From: Sialis fuliginosa
Taxonomy: Eukaryota; Arthropoda; Insecta; Megaloptera; Sialidae
Direction of reading: 5' to 3'
Length of the DNA: 64,000 nt
NCBI GenBank assembly: GCA_961205875.1
Contig: OY540822.1
Span: forward strand, 9,364,501 to 9,428,500
Shown: piece by piece, positions 45,663 to 57,950 of the stretch
How the letters are laid out: each line of letters begins with the position of its first letter
Numbering within the stretch: the stretch's first letter is position 1
The notes under the pieces: model-generated
Told to the model about the DNA's origin: nothing
Database searches by the model: none
What the model saw: the letters and a program-made list of their open reading frames with translations, nothing else
Program-made: the position numbers and the translations under genes

Positions 45663-46349
45663 GCCTTTGCGATTCTGGCGCCCCAGGCGAGATTTCTTTT
45701 GACGCCCCCCCCCCTTTCCATCGCCACAGTGACGATCATTAAAAATTATCCGCACAAAAAAAAAAAAAGCGTGAGAAAATTATCTTGTTATTAATTCATT
45801 AGTGTAATATAATAATATAATATAACATATAATTGATAAATAATATATAATATAACTAAAATTATATAAAAGATTTCTTCCTGGCTTTCATATCTGCAAA
45901 ATTATCGATTGCTGTCTCAAAATTGAGGTTTGCTACAACCTTATTTTCAATTGAAAGAATAGCCAAATTATTCAACCTATCTTCTATCATAGCCGATTGC
46001 AAATAAGTTTTTATGAATTATTTTAATTTACTAAAACTTCTTTCACCACTAGCTACACTAACCGGAATTGTTACAAGAATTAGCAAAGCCACCCACAGAT
46101 TTGGCACTGTGCTTTTCAAGTTTTGTAAAAAAATGTTTAATAAATAATTTATTTTTGATATTAAGCATTTTATTAAGTAAAATGAATTATTTTGCAGAAA
46201 AAATCAAAACTATTATTCAAAATATATATATAGCTTAAATTTGGCGCCCTAGAACAGAACATAGAAAAAAAGTTTAAAATAATTGGCGCCCCCACGAAAT
46301 TAGCGCCCCAGGCTGTCGCCTGGGTCGCCTGACCGTTCGGCCGGCCCTG
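45663..46349 (-). mobile_element. hAT element fragment, copy B of the pair
   Basis: Matches copy A from GCCTTTGCGATTCTGG to GGCCGGCCCTG, but lacks the first ~8 bases (CAGAGCCG). Followed by GCGAGAGT, one base different from the GCGAAAGT that precedes copy A. Confidence 0.85.
45862..46136 (-). pseudogene. hAT transposase C-terminal dimerisation domain, relic (copy B)
   Basis: Same relic as copy A, with the same in-frame TAA after SFSKLK, so the stop predates the duplication of the copies. Confidence 0.88.
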
Positions 46350-46635
46350 GCGAGAGTTTAAGAAACTCTAGGATTTATTTATAAAATTTAGTCTATTGTT
46401 ACATGTTCTCTATCGATATTTACACATTAGAATGTACCTATCTATTAAAGCGTTTTATAAAAATAAATAAAAAAATAAATAACTGGTATTTAAATGAAAT
46501 ATTAAAAAAATGCAGAACAAGTCTTATTTTTACACCATAACAATCCGAAATTTTCAAAAGTCTTTGATTTATACCTATTTGAACAATTCAATGTTCGTAA
46601 TATAATGACATTTTTATTAATATATTATTATTATT

Positions 46636-47150
46636 AATAATATCTCAGCTTGGCGCGATCCTACAGACTCAAGCCTTTTTTTTAAATATAGCTTACACCA
46701 TTAACTTTAAAGCCTTGGCACTTTACATAAACGATCTCCGTCAGCGCTTCGACCTTGCAAATCTATTATATGTGATTCAATACAATTGGCATGTTAGCTG
46801 CGTCGAAACGCCACGGCGTTTCACATATATGTGATTAGCAAGGTCGAAGCGCTGACGGAGACCGTTTCAGTAAAGTGCCAAGGCTTAAGAGTATCAAGTG
46901 CCCTAAGACCGTCGTGACCCCTTTCCCTTATTATAAACAAATTAAATCTGATAAATTAACAAATAAGTTGAATAGTTAATATCTCAGCTTGGCGCGATCC
47001 TACAGACTCAAACTTTTTTTTGAAATATAGCTTACATCATTAACTTTAAGAGTATCAAATGCCCTAAGACCGTCGCGACCCCTTTCCCCTATTATAAACA
47101 AATTAAATTTGTTAAATGAACAAATGAGTTGAATAATTAGGGGTTAATTT
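46636..47150. repeat. Inverted, diverged copies of the 184-bp satellite (~161-bp units)
   Basis: On the opposite strand to the main array: a partial unit (46636-46710), a full one (46885-47045) and a partial one (47046-47150). TAATATCTCAGCTTGGCGCG is retained; other parts are shorter and diverged. Interrupted by the element at 46711. Confidence 0.8.
46711..46884. mobile_element. TTAA-targeted MITE inserted in a satellite unit
   Basis: Arms of ~50 bp: AGCCTTGGCACTTTAC and CTCCGTCAGCGCTTCGACC mirrored by GTAAAGTGCCAAGGC and GGTCGAAGCGCTGACGGAG. TTAA at 46707-46710 and 46885-46888. The next unit shows the empty site CTTTAAGAGTATC at 47,044, proving the TTAA duplication. Confidence 0.9.
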
Positions 47151-48865
47151 ATTAATGTTATAATTACAAAATGTAAAAAACTGCAATTGTTTCCATTAAA
47201 ATTTTTCTTAATAAAATGTTGTTATATCATAATTATTCGGTTTTTTAAACAAAAATAACATATATTATTTATAAATTTCTCAGTAGAGAGTAGGGTGATA
47301 ATAAAATTTCATAATTTCGGCAAAATCAGGCCAGAATTTAACCGGAAAAAAATCGTAAATTCCGGCCAAAATTACAACCGGACCGGAATTCCGGTACACC
47401 CCTAATATTTAACAAAGTAGATGTGATAGGGGCTTCACGAGACCCCTATCTGAACGGCTATGTAAGATATAAATAGATAAAAATACAATCTCGATTTCAA
47501 TAAAAATGTTACCGTCTCGATTCTGCAGTTATTACACCTGTAACTCACTTTAAGATAGTTGATTTGAAAATCACGTGTGCTATAGAAGTTGACTATATAA
47601 AATATTACAGCAGGTAGCATATGGATATCTCTTTCAATTTTGTATTCTGTGAGAGCCAAATGGAAATTCAACATTTGAATTGAACATTTCCATGCAAAAT
47701 TTTCCTACACATTGATTTATAAAATTTGTGTTTGATTTAATTTATTTTTTTGCAAATTAATCTTCGTGGCCTTTCGCGTAAGCGGTAAATGTTCCAGTTA
47801 TGTACATCTTCGACCTGATCAGTAAAACGCCTTAAGCCGATATAAAAAATGAAAGTGTGTCTGACATTTTGCCTTATTACATATGTTCCTACCTAAATCG
47901 TATCATTTACGTTTTATGTAACAGCGAATCAACTCAAATGTCTGTTGTCTTTTTTTAATTTTAATACCTTATTACTTATGAAATATTTGCTTCCATTTAA
48001 CCGATAATTCAGTTCGACCTTTTCAAATTATTAAATCGTCAAATTAAATTCTTAAAGAATTTCTTAATATAAAGTAACACTGTTCCAGATTGTTCTTTTT
48101 TTATTCGAATAAACAATCTATTGTCGCATTTTTTTGTGAAGTTGTTAACAGATTTATTTCCTTTGACAGAGAACTTAAAGTAAACTTAAGACGATAAAAT
48201 TATTTTATTTCTCTTTTAATGTTTTACAAATTAGTTGTTTTTTTTTCCTCTCAGACATTTCCTTTGATAGACGCTAGTGTCGTTATTTTTTGTTTGTTTG
48301 CATTCAAAAATATATTATTTCGCTTTAAACTTGAATAAAGAAAAAAAATAAATATTTTTTTGACAAGTGCAAGAAATATTAATATTTAATTCCGTATTCT
48401 TAAAATGGGTGGAAATTTTGTAATTTTTACATATTAATGATAAAGGATCTGGTGAAATTTTACTCTTTTGCATCGTAAAAATTAAACGTTGTATTGTACA
48501 ATATATAAAAAAAACATTTTTTGAGACAGATTTACCCATCTTTATTCAACACACGCACACACACCACACTCTATCTCCTCACTGTGTACTATATATAGTT
48601 GCACTGATGGTGGGGTAATCTGAAACTAAATAAATATATGTATACTTTAATATAAATTGTAAATATATCGTTTACTTACCATTTGTTTGGTTCTTCTACT
48701 TATACAAGTAAACTGAAAACACAGTACTGACGAGAGTTAATTTGTGTTTATTTTTATACATTACTAGACCACGTGTTACTAAATTACAATATAGTAATTT
48801 TTGCGTGCAGGATCGAAATCTATATTATTGATATAGTTTAATTTGTTATACCAATAAAAAATATA
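47151..48865. other. A+T-rich intergenic/intronic sequence
   Basis: No gene or repeat boundary recognised. A CA-rich microsatellite-like stretch lies near 48,550. Confidence 0.5.
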
Positions 48866-49420
48866 GGGTCGGTCGGGGTAAATATGAAACACCAAAAAAA
48901 TGGGGTAAAAGTGAAACAAGTTTGCAACTAAAAAACTAATTTGTTTATAAGAGAATTATAAAAACTGACATCTTCATTAAAGGTTTGTTAAAGCGACCTG
49001 AAAATATGAATCGCCTAATAAGTGATGTGTCACCCCTACAGATTTCCCTGTTAGACGATGTCAAAACGTGTGAATTAAATTTTAATTATTTGCACATAAC
49101 TTTCTGTATAGCTCAGATATTAATTAAAGTTACAATTTCACATTGATATGCCACAAAGAAGATAAATCAGAGTTGCATTTGTAGTTTTTCTTTTAATTTT
49201 TACCTGTTTCACTTTTTCCCAAATCAGAGGTTAAAAATAAAACACACTTTTTTAATTTTTAAAGTCCGTGTTGTATCGTACAGTTCAAATGACGTAAATA
49301 TTTAAAATGGTTATTCATAAGCACATCTAGTAGAAAAAAATTAAAGTATGAATTTGCATCGTTAACTGTCAAAAAACATCAAAGATTTGTATTTTGTTTC
49401 ACTTTTACCTCAGTTGACCC
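48866..49420 (+). mobile_element. GGGTCGAGCGGGGTAAA family copy 2
   Basis: GGGTCGGTCGGGGTAAATAT at the left, ACTTTTACCTCAGTTGACCC at the right, TA on both sides. No ORF. Confidence 0.82.
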
Positions 49421-50030
49421 TACATGTTAAAAAAAAGTGATAGTATTTTTTGCTAAAAAATTGAAATTTTTATAAAAAATCGACTCCATTTTTCTCCGTG
49501 CACAAACAAGTAAAAGTTAATGTATTCATAATTCAACAGCTTCCCATCTTTTAAAACACCCACACCTGTTGATATTGTTTGTATTTTAAACAAATATTTG
49601 TATGCATGTTTAGTTTGTCAATATTTACACATTTCTAACCGGAAACACGCTTTTAAAGGCACTAGAGCAATGGCCATGACAATAAAATGTCAACTATACC
49701 TGAAGCCAGCACTGGTTTCTATTAATTGTCGAATTTTCACCCACTATCGGTATTTCTAATATACATAATATGATAATCAGATGTATAAAAATTTTAGCAA
49801 TTTACATATTTAGGTATATTCTGAATTTTAACTAGGCAGTTTTTTCAATGTCATAATACTTTTATATAACATGTTTGTTTTGATATTTTTTCTATTAATA
49901 GAAAATTAGAATTAGAAATCAAGTTAATGTGACTCATTTTTTGTGATTTGAATATTTTATTTATAATATATTTTTAAGAGAAAAATTATCAGAAACATTG
50001 TTGTTTTTTACGTTTTAGCTAACACTAATA
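49421..50030. other. A+T-rich sequence
   Basis: Nothing recognised. Confidence 0.5.
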
Positions 50031-50483
50031 AGGTAAAGGCGCCAGTTATGACCGCTATAAAAGCAAGTTTTCGGCATGTTACTAATAAAACAAGTAACTC
50101 TTTATTTAATAGTTTGTTTTTTTAATTATCGCCTTTTATTTTGTTCATGTTTTTTCTCCAGTAATGGATAAAATAAAACCAGTAATGCGCACGTACTACG
50201 ACACAAAAGATATAAAAGAAAGAATCGTCAAATTTGAAACAATGTAAAGCAGTTGCTATGATAATATAATAATTAATAAATAAATTATACTAATAATAAC
50301 TTTAAATGTCCACCATTTTGACACCTATTGGCCGATTGTCATCAAATCACGCTGTAAGGCAGTTAAATGTACATATATATGTAGATTAATATTCAGAAAT
50401 GGTAGTAATCAAATATCAATTCTGTACATTTGATTTAAAAATAACCATTACTGGGGTTATATCCAAGACTGGTGCCACTACCT
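50031..50483 (+). mobile_element. MITE, AGGTA family copy 7
   Basis: AGGTAAAGGCGCCAGTTATG at the left, CAAGACTGGTGCCACTACCT at the right, TA at 50029-50030 and 50484-50485; internally shortened. Confidence 0.82.
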
Positions 50484-51033
50484 TATATTTTTTTTCACAC
50501 GGTGAAGTGTTGTAAGTGAAACATTGTAATTTTGTAAGATAAAATCCCCATTTCACATGAAAGTTATTATTCTGTTTAATTTAACATAGTCTTTCTATTA
50601 AATGTTTGGATATTAAAAACAACTTTTGTGAGTTAATTTATCTACAAATTCCAAAGAATACATTGACATATTTATCATAAATATACATATCTCATTATTC
50701 TATAAAAATATATGTTAATTACAGCAAATTGTGGTTATGTAAAATTTTCATTAATTATATTTCATAATAGAGAAATTATTTATCGTGGGCATTGTTACAA
50801 TAATTATTACTACTTCAAGAAATGAGTATCTGTAATTAAAGTGAAGAATAATATAATTTATTTTATTTGAATTACATTTTCGCATTAGTTATAATAAATG
50901 AATGGAACATTTTAATTTTTATGAAACTAATTATTGTTTTTGTGCGAATTTGTATAATATATAATATCTATTTTTATGTTTATCTAATTATTTTTTTGTT
51001 CTCATATATTAAAAAAATAAATATTCTTCAACA
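50484..51033. other. A+T-rich sequence
   Basis: Nothing recognised; the 71-codon frame from 50867 runs into the next hAT MITE and is not a gene. Confidence 0.5.
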
Positions 51034-51261
51034 CAGGGCCGTAACTAGAAGCTCTGGGGCCCCGGAGCAGCAAGCGACCTAGAGGCCCGCATTATATGCA
51101 AAATATAAAAATATTTGGTTGCTACCTTAATCCATAATTTTACCCCATAATTTTAATGAACTTTTTTTTGTTCCTAAATCTAACCGACCCCAATTTTTAT
51201 GCTGCTGCTCGAGGGCCCCGGGGCATTTACCCTGGCTGTATATGTGGTAGTTACGGCCCTG
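51034..51261. mobile_element. hAT MITE, CAGGGCCGTAACTAG family copy 2
   Basis: CAGGGCCGTAACTAG at the left, GTAGTTACGGCCCTG at the right; 8-bp flanks CTTCAACA and CTTTAACA differ by one base. Confidence 0.82.
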
Positions 51262-52545
51262 CTTTAACACGAAATTTAAAATCAATATAAAAATTCCACG
51301 ACTCCAGTTGTAAGGATAAGAACTACATAGGTAGTTTATTAATACAAATTTAAAAAAACATCTGCCAAGTAAATGCACAGTGCTTCTTCGTGCTAAATTC
51401 ACTAAAGGTAGTTAATTAATTATCGAACGATTTTAATAAACATGAACTGACATTGGTTAACTATTTAATTTTTATACAATTTTATTAAAAAATATTTATT
51501 CGACATTTTTCTTAATACGCACCTGCATATTTTTTTCGTTTAGTTTTAAATTTTTGACATTTACAATCTAAATCAAAATTTTTCTGATATACAAACGTCA
51601 AAATGGCATTTTCAAAAAAAAAAAACAAATGACGATTTTTAAAGCAAATTAAGATAATTATTTAAGTGGATAGATTGAAATAACCTACCTCTTGTGCACA
51701 AAATCATATAACTAACGTAAATAAATATCTTAAATTATATTATTTTATTTTATGGGCTATTTTTAATAGCACATTTCAAGAACATCTTGTTAGAGTGTTT
51801 AGATCATTATGAAATTTAAATAATGTATTTATCCCTTCTTTTAATGATGGATAAATAAATAGTTTGTTTGCTTTGAAATGGCCAATTTTAATTTATGTAA
51901 ATGAAATATACAGAGGAGTAAAAAAACTGTCTTCGTTATATTTTATAACCCTTACTCACTAAATCAGTGATTCAAATTTCAAGTAAAAGCCTCTGAAAGT
52001 CACTTAAAAATAGCATAATATAAATATGGCGTCCACGTTGTTTGAAATAAGCTATACTTTAAAGAGATTGGTGAAAGTGATGGTATTAACTTGGTTTATT
52101 AATTAGTTCTGTTCATTGTGGGAAACATTATATCGACAAAATGCTAGCTTTGTTGAAGATGTTCACTATACTTAACTATGAATTTGTAGGCTTGTAATTT
52201 TATACACGAGATACAGGGCCGTAGCAGTGTTTATTAATTAGAGTGATTAGATCACGGTATGACTGTGTCGGGATGCACAGTCGAGGGATTGACGTGAATA
52301 CGTGAAGTTGGGTTAAATAAAACTCAGATAGGTACATCTTCATTTTTTTGTTACACAGAAACGTTTGAATATTTGTAAAATGTGTAGTACCTTCTATGTG
52401 TATATAAAAATCTAGACCGATCCAACTATTGCAAATGTGTTTTTTTTTCACATGGGCCTTATTTGCCTCAGGTACCTTATATATACGATATACTTTTTTT
52501 TTTTAAATTATGTATCTACGTGGTACATATCTAATATATTATGTA
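51262..52545. other. A+T-rich sequence with small repeat pieces
   Basis: CAGGGCCGTAGCAG near 52,215 is a lone hAT-like end; the next 100 bases share GACTGTGTCGGGATGCACAG with 36,532. No gene seen. Confidence 0.45.
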
Positions 52546-53088
52546 TATGGGCAAATCCACAGAACGTGGCCGCTTTGGGGGAACGGCAATAGTGCGCGTG
52601 TGGGAATGTATATTACCCACCCATAAGTACACGAACTCAAAGTATACTTTATTGTGGATGTAAACATGGAGTTACAAGTCGATTGCTTGATTCATATAAA
52701 AACTGCAGCACAATTATTTTCACGTTTTCAGAATGGAACTTTTAAAAAAAGAAAAATTCATACCACCGCAATTTTCTCAGATTCAAACCAATGAATCTGA
52801 AATTTTTACTGGGCATGTTTTTTGGTAGAATGAACCTTTTCCCGGAGTTTCAAAGGCGCACACCTCTTACATTTCATATGCGCGATTGTTTTATCCAGCG
52901 AAATTTCAGCGTTTATTTGCTGTAACTTTTGGAACATCCGAAGCACACTCCTGAAATTGAGACCAATTATTCTTCTCTTTGTTACGAAGATTTTGAGACG
53001 ACATATATATTCAATGCTCCATTTTGAAGAAGCATTTGAGTATTTTAATTTAAAGCTAATGCGGCCACGTTCTGTGGATTTGCCCATA
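52546..53088. mobile_element. Element with 27-28-bp exact inverted ends (TATGGGCAAATCCACAG)
   Basis: TATGGGCAAATCCACAG then AACGTGGCCGC at the left; the exact complement at the right (GCGGCCACGTT then CTGTGGATTTGCCCATA); TA on both sides. A 107-codon minus frame (52806-53129) overlaps it but starts outside the element and resembles nothing known to me. 543 bp. Confidence 0.8.
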
Positions 53089-54184
53089 TATGCAATAATG
53101 TCATTACAAATAAAATTGGTAATTTTCAAATTGTTTTAGGATGATTTTAGGTTATAAAAAAAGAAATAAAAATATTTTTACATTTGTTTACTAGGACATA
53201 TAATGCAATCTTTATGTTCGTGACATTAATAAAAAAACCATAGCATTTCTAAAACTTAACGTTACATTGCGTAATTATATAATCATTCTTTGCACGTAAT
53301 TATTTATACTTTAGAGAAAAAAATAACATTAGTTCTGTACTTTTAGAAAATACGAATGTAGTAACTAACGGTTTCGGTCAATTCTAAAAAAACACACAAT
53401 TTATTTATTGTATAAAATATTTCTACTACTGTTTGATTATTGTAATTTGGTATTTAAGACAGGCCTGGCCAACCCAAATTGCTTCATTATTATATAAATA
53501 ATAATTCAAAATTTTTTTTGCATAATTTGTTCGATATCTGGCTTGACGAATTTCGTTCTTATTAAATTATTTTTCTACTCACCAAGAAAATATGTCTCCT
53601 AAATACATATAAAAACGTTAATAGATTTATAATAAAATTTTAACCCCACATACCACAACCCTTAAATATATTAGCATAAAAAAGTTAAGCAAATTATCAT
53701 AAGATTTTGAGCCTTCAATATTTCATCTCCCGTCACAGATGAAGGGTTGTAATTAGTCAAGTTTGATATACGACAGATGGGTGATGCAAGGTAAAAAAAA
53801 ATTACCCTATAACTTCTTAATTTTGACAAAATTTTTAATACCAGCGATATCACGATTGATCCATTTTGGATTTAGTAAATTACTATAAAAGATAGTTTAA
53901 ACAAGTAACTTTCTTTCTAAAATTAACTGTGACACGAATTTAAAAATAATGTTTACGGCGTATTTTGCTGCAGATTCGAAATTGGTTTTCAAAATTGAAT
54001 TGAACACGAATCGAAACTTTAAACGGTCTCAAACTGTCGGAATAAATAAACACGTTTCCTGTTTAGGGACATAGAACTCTGAAACTATAAACTACACAAA
54101 CTTGAACAAATTGAAATTTGATGTGTGAAGTTTTACTATAAAAATGATTTGCTCAAAAGTAGGTATATTTATTTTATAGTAATA
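53089..54184. other. A+T-rich sequence
   Basis: CAGGCCTGGCCAACCC near 53,460 is a possible hAT end fragment. The stretch near 54,066 (GAACTCTGAAACTATAAA) is shared with 40,570. No gene seen. Confidence 0.4.
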
Positions 54185-54671
54185 GGGTCGAGCGGGGTAA
54201 ATATGAAACACCAAAAAAATGGGGTAAAAGTGAAACAAGCTTGCAACTAAAAAACTAATTTGTTTATAGGAGAATTATATCATTAAAGGTTTGTTAAAGC
54301 GACCTAAAAATATGAATCGCCTAATAAGTGATGTGTCACCCCTACAGATTTCTCTGTTAGTCGATGTCAAAACGTGTGAATTAAATTTTAATTCTTTGCA
54401 CATAACTTTCTGTATAGCTCAGATATTAATTAAGTTACAATTTCACATTGATATGCCACAAAGAAGATAAATCAAAGTTGCCTTTGTAGCTTTTTTTTTA
54501 ATTTTTCGAGAAATATTTTCCATTAGAGACCTGTTTCACTTTTCCCCAAACTAGAGGTTAAAAATGAAACACACTTTTTTCATTTTTAAAGTCCGTGTAT
54601 GAATTTGTATCGTTAACTGTCAAAAAACACGAAAGATTTGTATTTTGTTTCACTTTTACCCCAGTTGACCC
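54185..54671 (+). mobile_element. GGGTCGAGCGGGGTAAA family copy 3
   Basis: GGGTCGAGCGGGGTAAATAT at the left, CCCCAGTTGACCC at the right, TA on both sides; a small internal deletion compared with copy 2. Confidence 0.82.
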
Positions 54672-55550
54672 TACCTATTAACAGAAAATACATTAAAAAT
54701 GTCTTACAAATATGTGGTAGGTAAGCAGACAAGGTTATAAAAAAGAAATTATAATATTTTTTTTTTATATTTAACCACTGAGTTCCTTATCGTAATATAT
54801 TTTACTTTCTCTGTATTGATTACAAAGTGCTCTCCACAATTTAAAAATACCTTACGGCATGACCTGATGGTATGGTATACCTATAGAAACCTATCTCACG
54901 ATGTCCAAGGAAAACTGGCGACCTCTTATACAGAGGTTCTCAAAATTGTTCTTATAAAAATAAAATTATTTGAAAAAATCCTGCTAATATCGGTCGAATA
55001 TTATTTAATTAATTTTAAGAACAATCTTTAATAACTACCATATTCATATACACATAAATAACGTCCAATATTATTTTTAAGATTCATACTAATTGAAATC
55101 GTGTTTATTATAAACTAGAAATTAATTTTATTTATTTTCTATATATTTTTAGTAGGAAATTTCAAGCTTACCTTAGACTTTCGAATAGTGAAAATCCCAT
55201 CAAAATCGGTTCATTAGTTTTCGTGTCAAGTCAGAATAAACAAACAGACATTCTAAAAAAAATAGAGTGCCTGTTTTCCGACCATTTTACGAATATTTCT
55301 TAGAAAATAACGAAAAATGTGTTCCTGGAATACCTTAAATGTCTTAGCAGAACACATATACAGTAAAAACATGATTTTTTGGTCGAAAATTGGCAAAATC
55401 GGCATTTTCTGCTTTTTATTAAATTTAAAGAAAGATCGAATTGAAATAGAGTAATTAAAAGTATATTCTATATTATTTTTTTCTTAAAAATTATTACAAA
55501 AACGTTTTTTTTTTGCTTCCCAAAATTGATAACTCCACCAATTGGTCGAA
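54672..55550. other. A+T-rich sequence; one weak exon candidate
   Basis: A frame at 54828-55028 is discussed as a doubtful M13 exon in the findings. CATCAAAATCGGTTCATTAG near 55,200 belongs to an interspersed repeat. Nothing else. Confidence 0.4.
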
Positions 55551-55554
55551 AACC

Positions 55555-56570
55555 GGCGAAATGGTTTTATTTATGTATTTTCCCTTTCGTTTTTGGAATT
55601 TATTTTTTCAAAATAAAGTTATTGAGAATTAATGAAAAGTAATGGTTATAACGAGGAAATTTTGTCGGGCGTTTGGTGCTCGTTATAACTAAGTACAACC
55701 CGGAAGAGTAAATACAATTCTTTTATCGTTATAAAAGCCAGATTATAATGCCGCTCGAAATGACCTCATTTATATATTTTTCCCTTTCGTTTTTGGAATT
55801 TATTTTTTAAATCAAGTTATTGAGAATTAAAGATAAGTATTGGTTATTTATAACGAGGAAATTTTGTCGGGCGTTAAGTGCTCGTTATAACCAAACACAA
55901 CCCGGAAGAGTAAATACAATTCTTTTATCGTTATAAAAGCCATATTAGAATATCGCTCAAAATGACCTCATTTATGTATTTTTCCCTTTCATTTTGGAAT
56001 TTATTTTTTAAATCAAGTTATTGAGAATTAAAGATAAGTATTGGTTATTTATAACGAGGAAATTTTGTCGGGCGTTTGGTACTCGTTATAACCAAGCAGA
56101 ACCCGGAAGAGTAAATACAATTCTTTTATCGTTATAAAAGCCAGATTATAATGCCGCTCGAAATGACCTCATTTATGTATTTTTCCCTTTCGTTTTTGGA
56201 ATTTATTTTTTAAATCAAGTTATTGAGAATTAAAGATAAGTATTGGTTATTTATAACGAGGAAATTTTGTCGGGCGTTTGGTACTCGTTATAACCAAGCA
56301 GAACCCGGAAGAGTAAATACAATTCTTTTATCGTTATAAAAGCCAGATTATAATGCCGCTCGAAATGACCTCATTTATGTATTTTTCCCTTTCGTTTTTA
56401 GAATTTATTTTTTAAATCAAGTTATTGAGAATTAAAGATAAGTATTGGTTATTTATAACGAGGAAATTTTGTCGGGCGTTAAGTGCTCGTTATAACCAAA
56501 CACAACCCGGAAGAGTAAATACAATTCTTTTATCGTCATAAAAGCCATATTAGAATGCCGCTCACACATA
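55555..56570. repeat. Tandem array, about 5 units of ~202 bp
   Basis: ACGAGGAAATTTTGTCGGGC recurs at about 55,651, 55,853, 56,053, 56,256 and 56,458. Each unit pairs TTATAACGAG with CTCGTTATAA some 24 bases later, a hairpin, and includes ACCCGGAAGAGTAAATACAA and CCCTTTCGTTTTTGG. The short 59,461 sequence CGAACTTCGTTATAACG is reminiscent. Confidence 0.88.
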
Positions 56571-56984
56571 CGTACACACACATTTGAGATGTAACTTTTT
56601 GAAAGTGTGTTGACTGCATGTAGTCGGGGGCAGAACATCTTCGTTTAATGCGGGGGGAGGCGGTCAGCAGTTACCCGCACCCCTTTCCCCTGCATTCGGT
56701 CGGTATTGTAGCCGTGGTCACTTTCACCATATCCGTCTTTTCCATATTTATATTCTGCATGGGTCAATTGATGTCCAATATTGGAAACATTGCGATTTAC
56801 TCTCTATCGACAGTGTTTCTCAAACATACAAGATGCGCGTACCCCTTTTAAGATATTAATTTTACCAGGGTACCCCTAGAGTCACTCCAGTAAGAGTACG
56901 GATTTTTGTTAAGTTTAGTAGCCAAGTCTCGCTTACAGCCGTATTTTCTGATATTATCAGTCAGTATCATTAAATATACTTTGT
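56571..56984. other. Mixed-composition sequence with a hAT-like end
   Basis: CAGTGTTTCTCAAACATACA near 56,811 followed by CGCGTACCCC is a typical hAT left end. A 67-codon frame (56648-56851) has no recognisable domain. Confidence 0.4.
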
Positions 56985-57950
56985 ATCATAGGTTCCCAAA
57001 CTTATTTGACCCACTACCCCCTTTTCAGCTATAAAAAATCACAAGGCTCCCTCGATAATTTACATTAACATTTTTAGATACATGTGCATTGTACATATCT
57101 AGTGTTATATAATAATAATAATATAATTTTGCATATAAATATAATATGTAAGTTAGTAAGTTTGTAGTTTATTATTTGCAATAATATTTCTGCCGAATCT
57201 TCGAAAGTATTTTTATAATTTCAAACAGGTATTTTGGAAATAAAACTATTTGGAAAAATTTTACAAAGGTATTTATTAAAATAAAATTAAGAAATGTAAA
57301 TTGCACATGTATACTGCTTACTTAATAATAATTAATAAAAGAGAAAATAGTTGTTCAATGTGAAAGATGAACTTGGTGTTTTGCCAGTAATTTGTCATTA
57401 TTTTCGTCAGTAGCATCCCCAAATCTCCTAATAATATAAAATTATAATTATAATTAGGGGTACCAATAAAAAATCGCGTTTTTTAATGAATTGTTATTAA
57501 AAAAAACTAAAATTTTGGATTGGCTGATCGTAAAAAATTAAGAATTGAAATCTACTATTGAAATTCCAAATAAATAAGATAATTGAATACATGATATTAA
57601 AGTGTGCCATACAAAGCGAGGTACACCTAATATTTATTTTTAAAACTATAATGTACATACCTTTGTCTTTAAATATTTGTATTATTTCCAAAACGTTAAA
57701 AAAACACCAAAAACTACAAAGAACAGTCGGTATAATTTTTTTAGTTATGTTTTGGTACTTGTGGTACCTCTGGTGGTCAGTTCATGTACTACAAAGTCTC
57801 ATTTTCATGAATCAAATGATGAACAAATTAGGAACGTACATTGTTTAATAAATGGTTTTATAATATTAAAGAGGCCCCCATTTATCCTTCCGGGCTCCCT
57901 TTGATCTCCCCAATACCACCAAGAGAGCCGAGGACAGCAGTTTGGGAACC
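56985..57950. mobile_element. Decayed hAT-like element
   Basis: GGTTCCCAAACTTATTTGAC at the left and CAGTTTGGGAACCAGTGG at the right are inverted; the inner borders also correspond (CAAGGCTCCCTCGA, CCGGGCTCCCTTTGA). Flanking duplication not visible. Overlapping short ORFs inside have no recognisable product. Confidence 0.5.

Noticed and set aside
52806-53129. 107-codon minus-strand ORF as a gene
   Set aside because: It straddles the border of an inverted-repeat element, starts outside it, and has no recognisable domain.
57497-57904. Overlapping ORFs of 64-96 codons as small genes
   Set aside because: They overlap on both strands inside a decayed hAT-like element, are A+T-driven, and lack domains.
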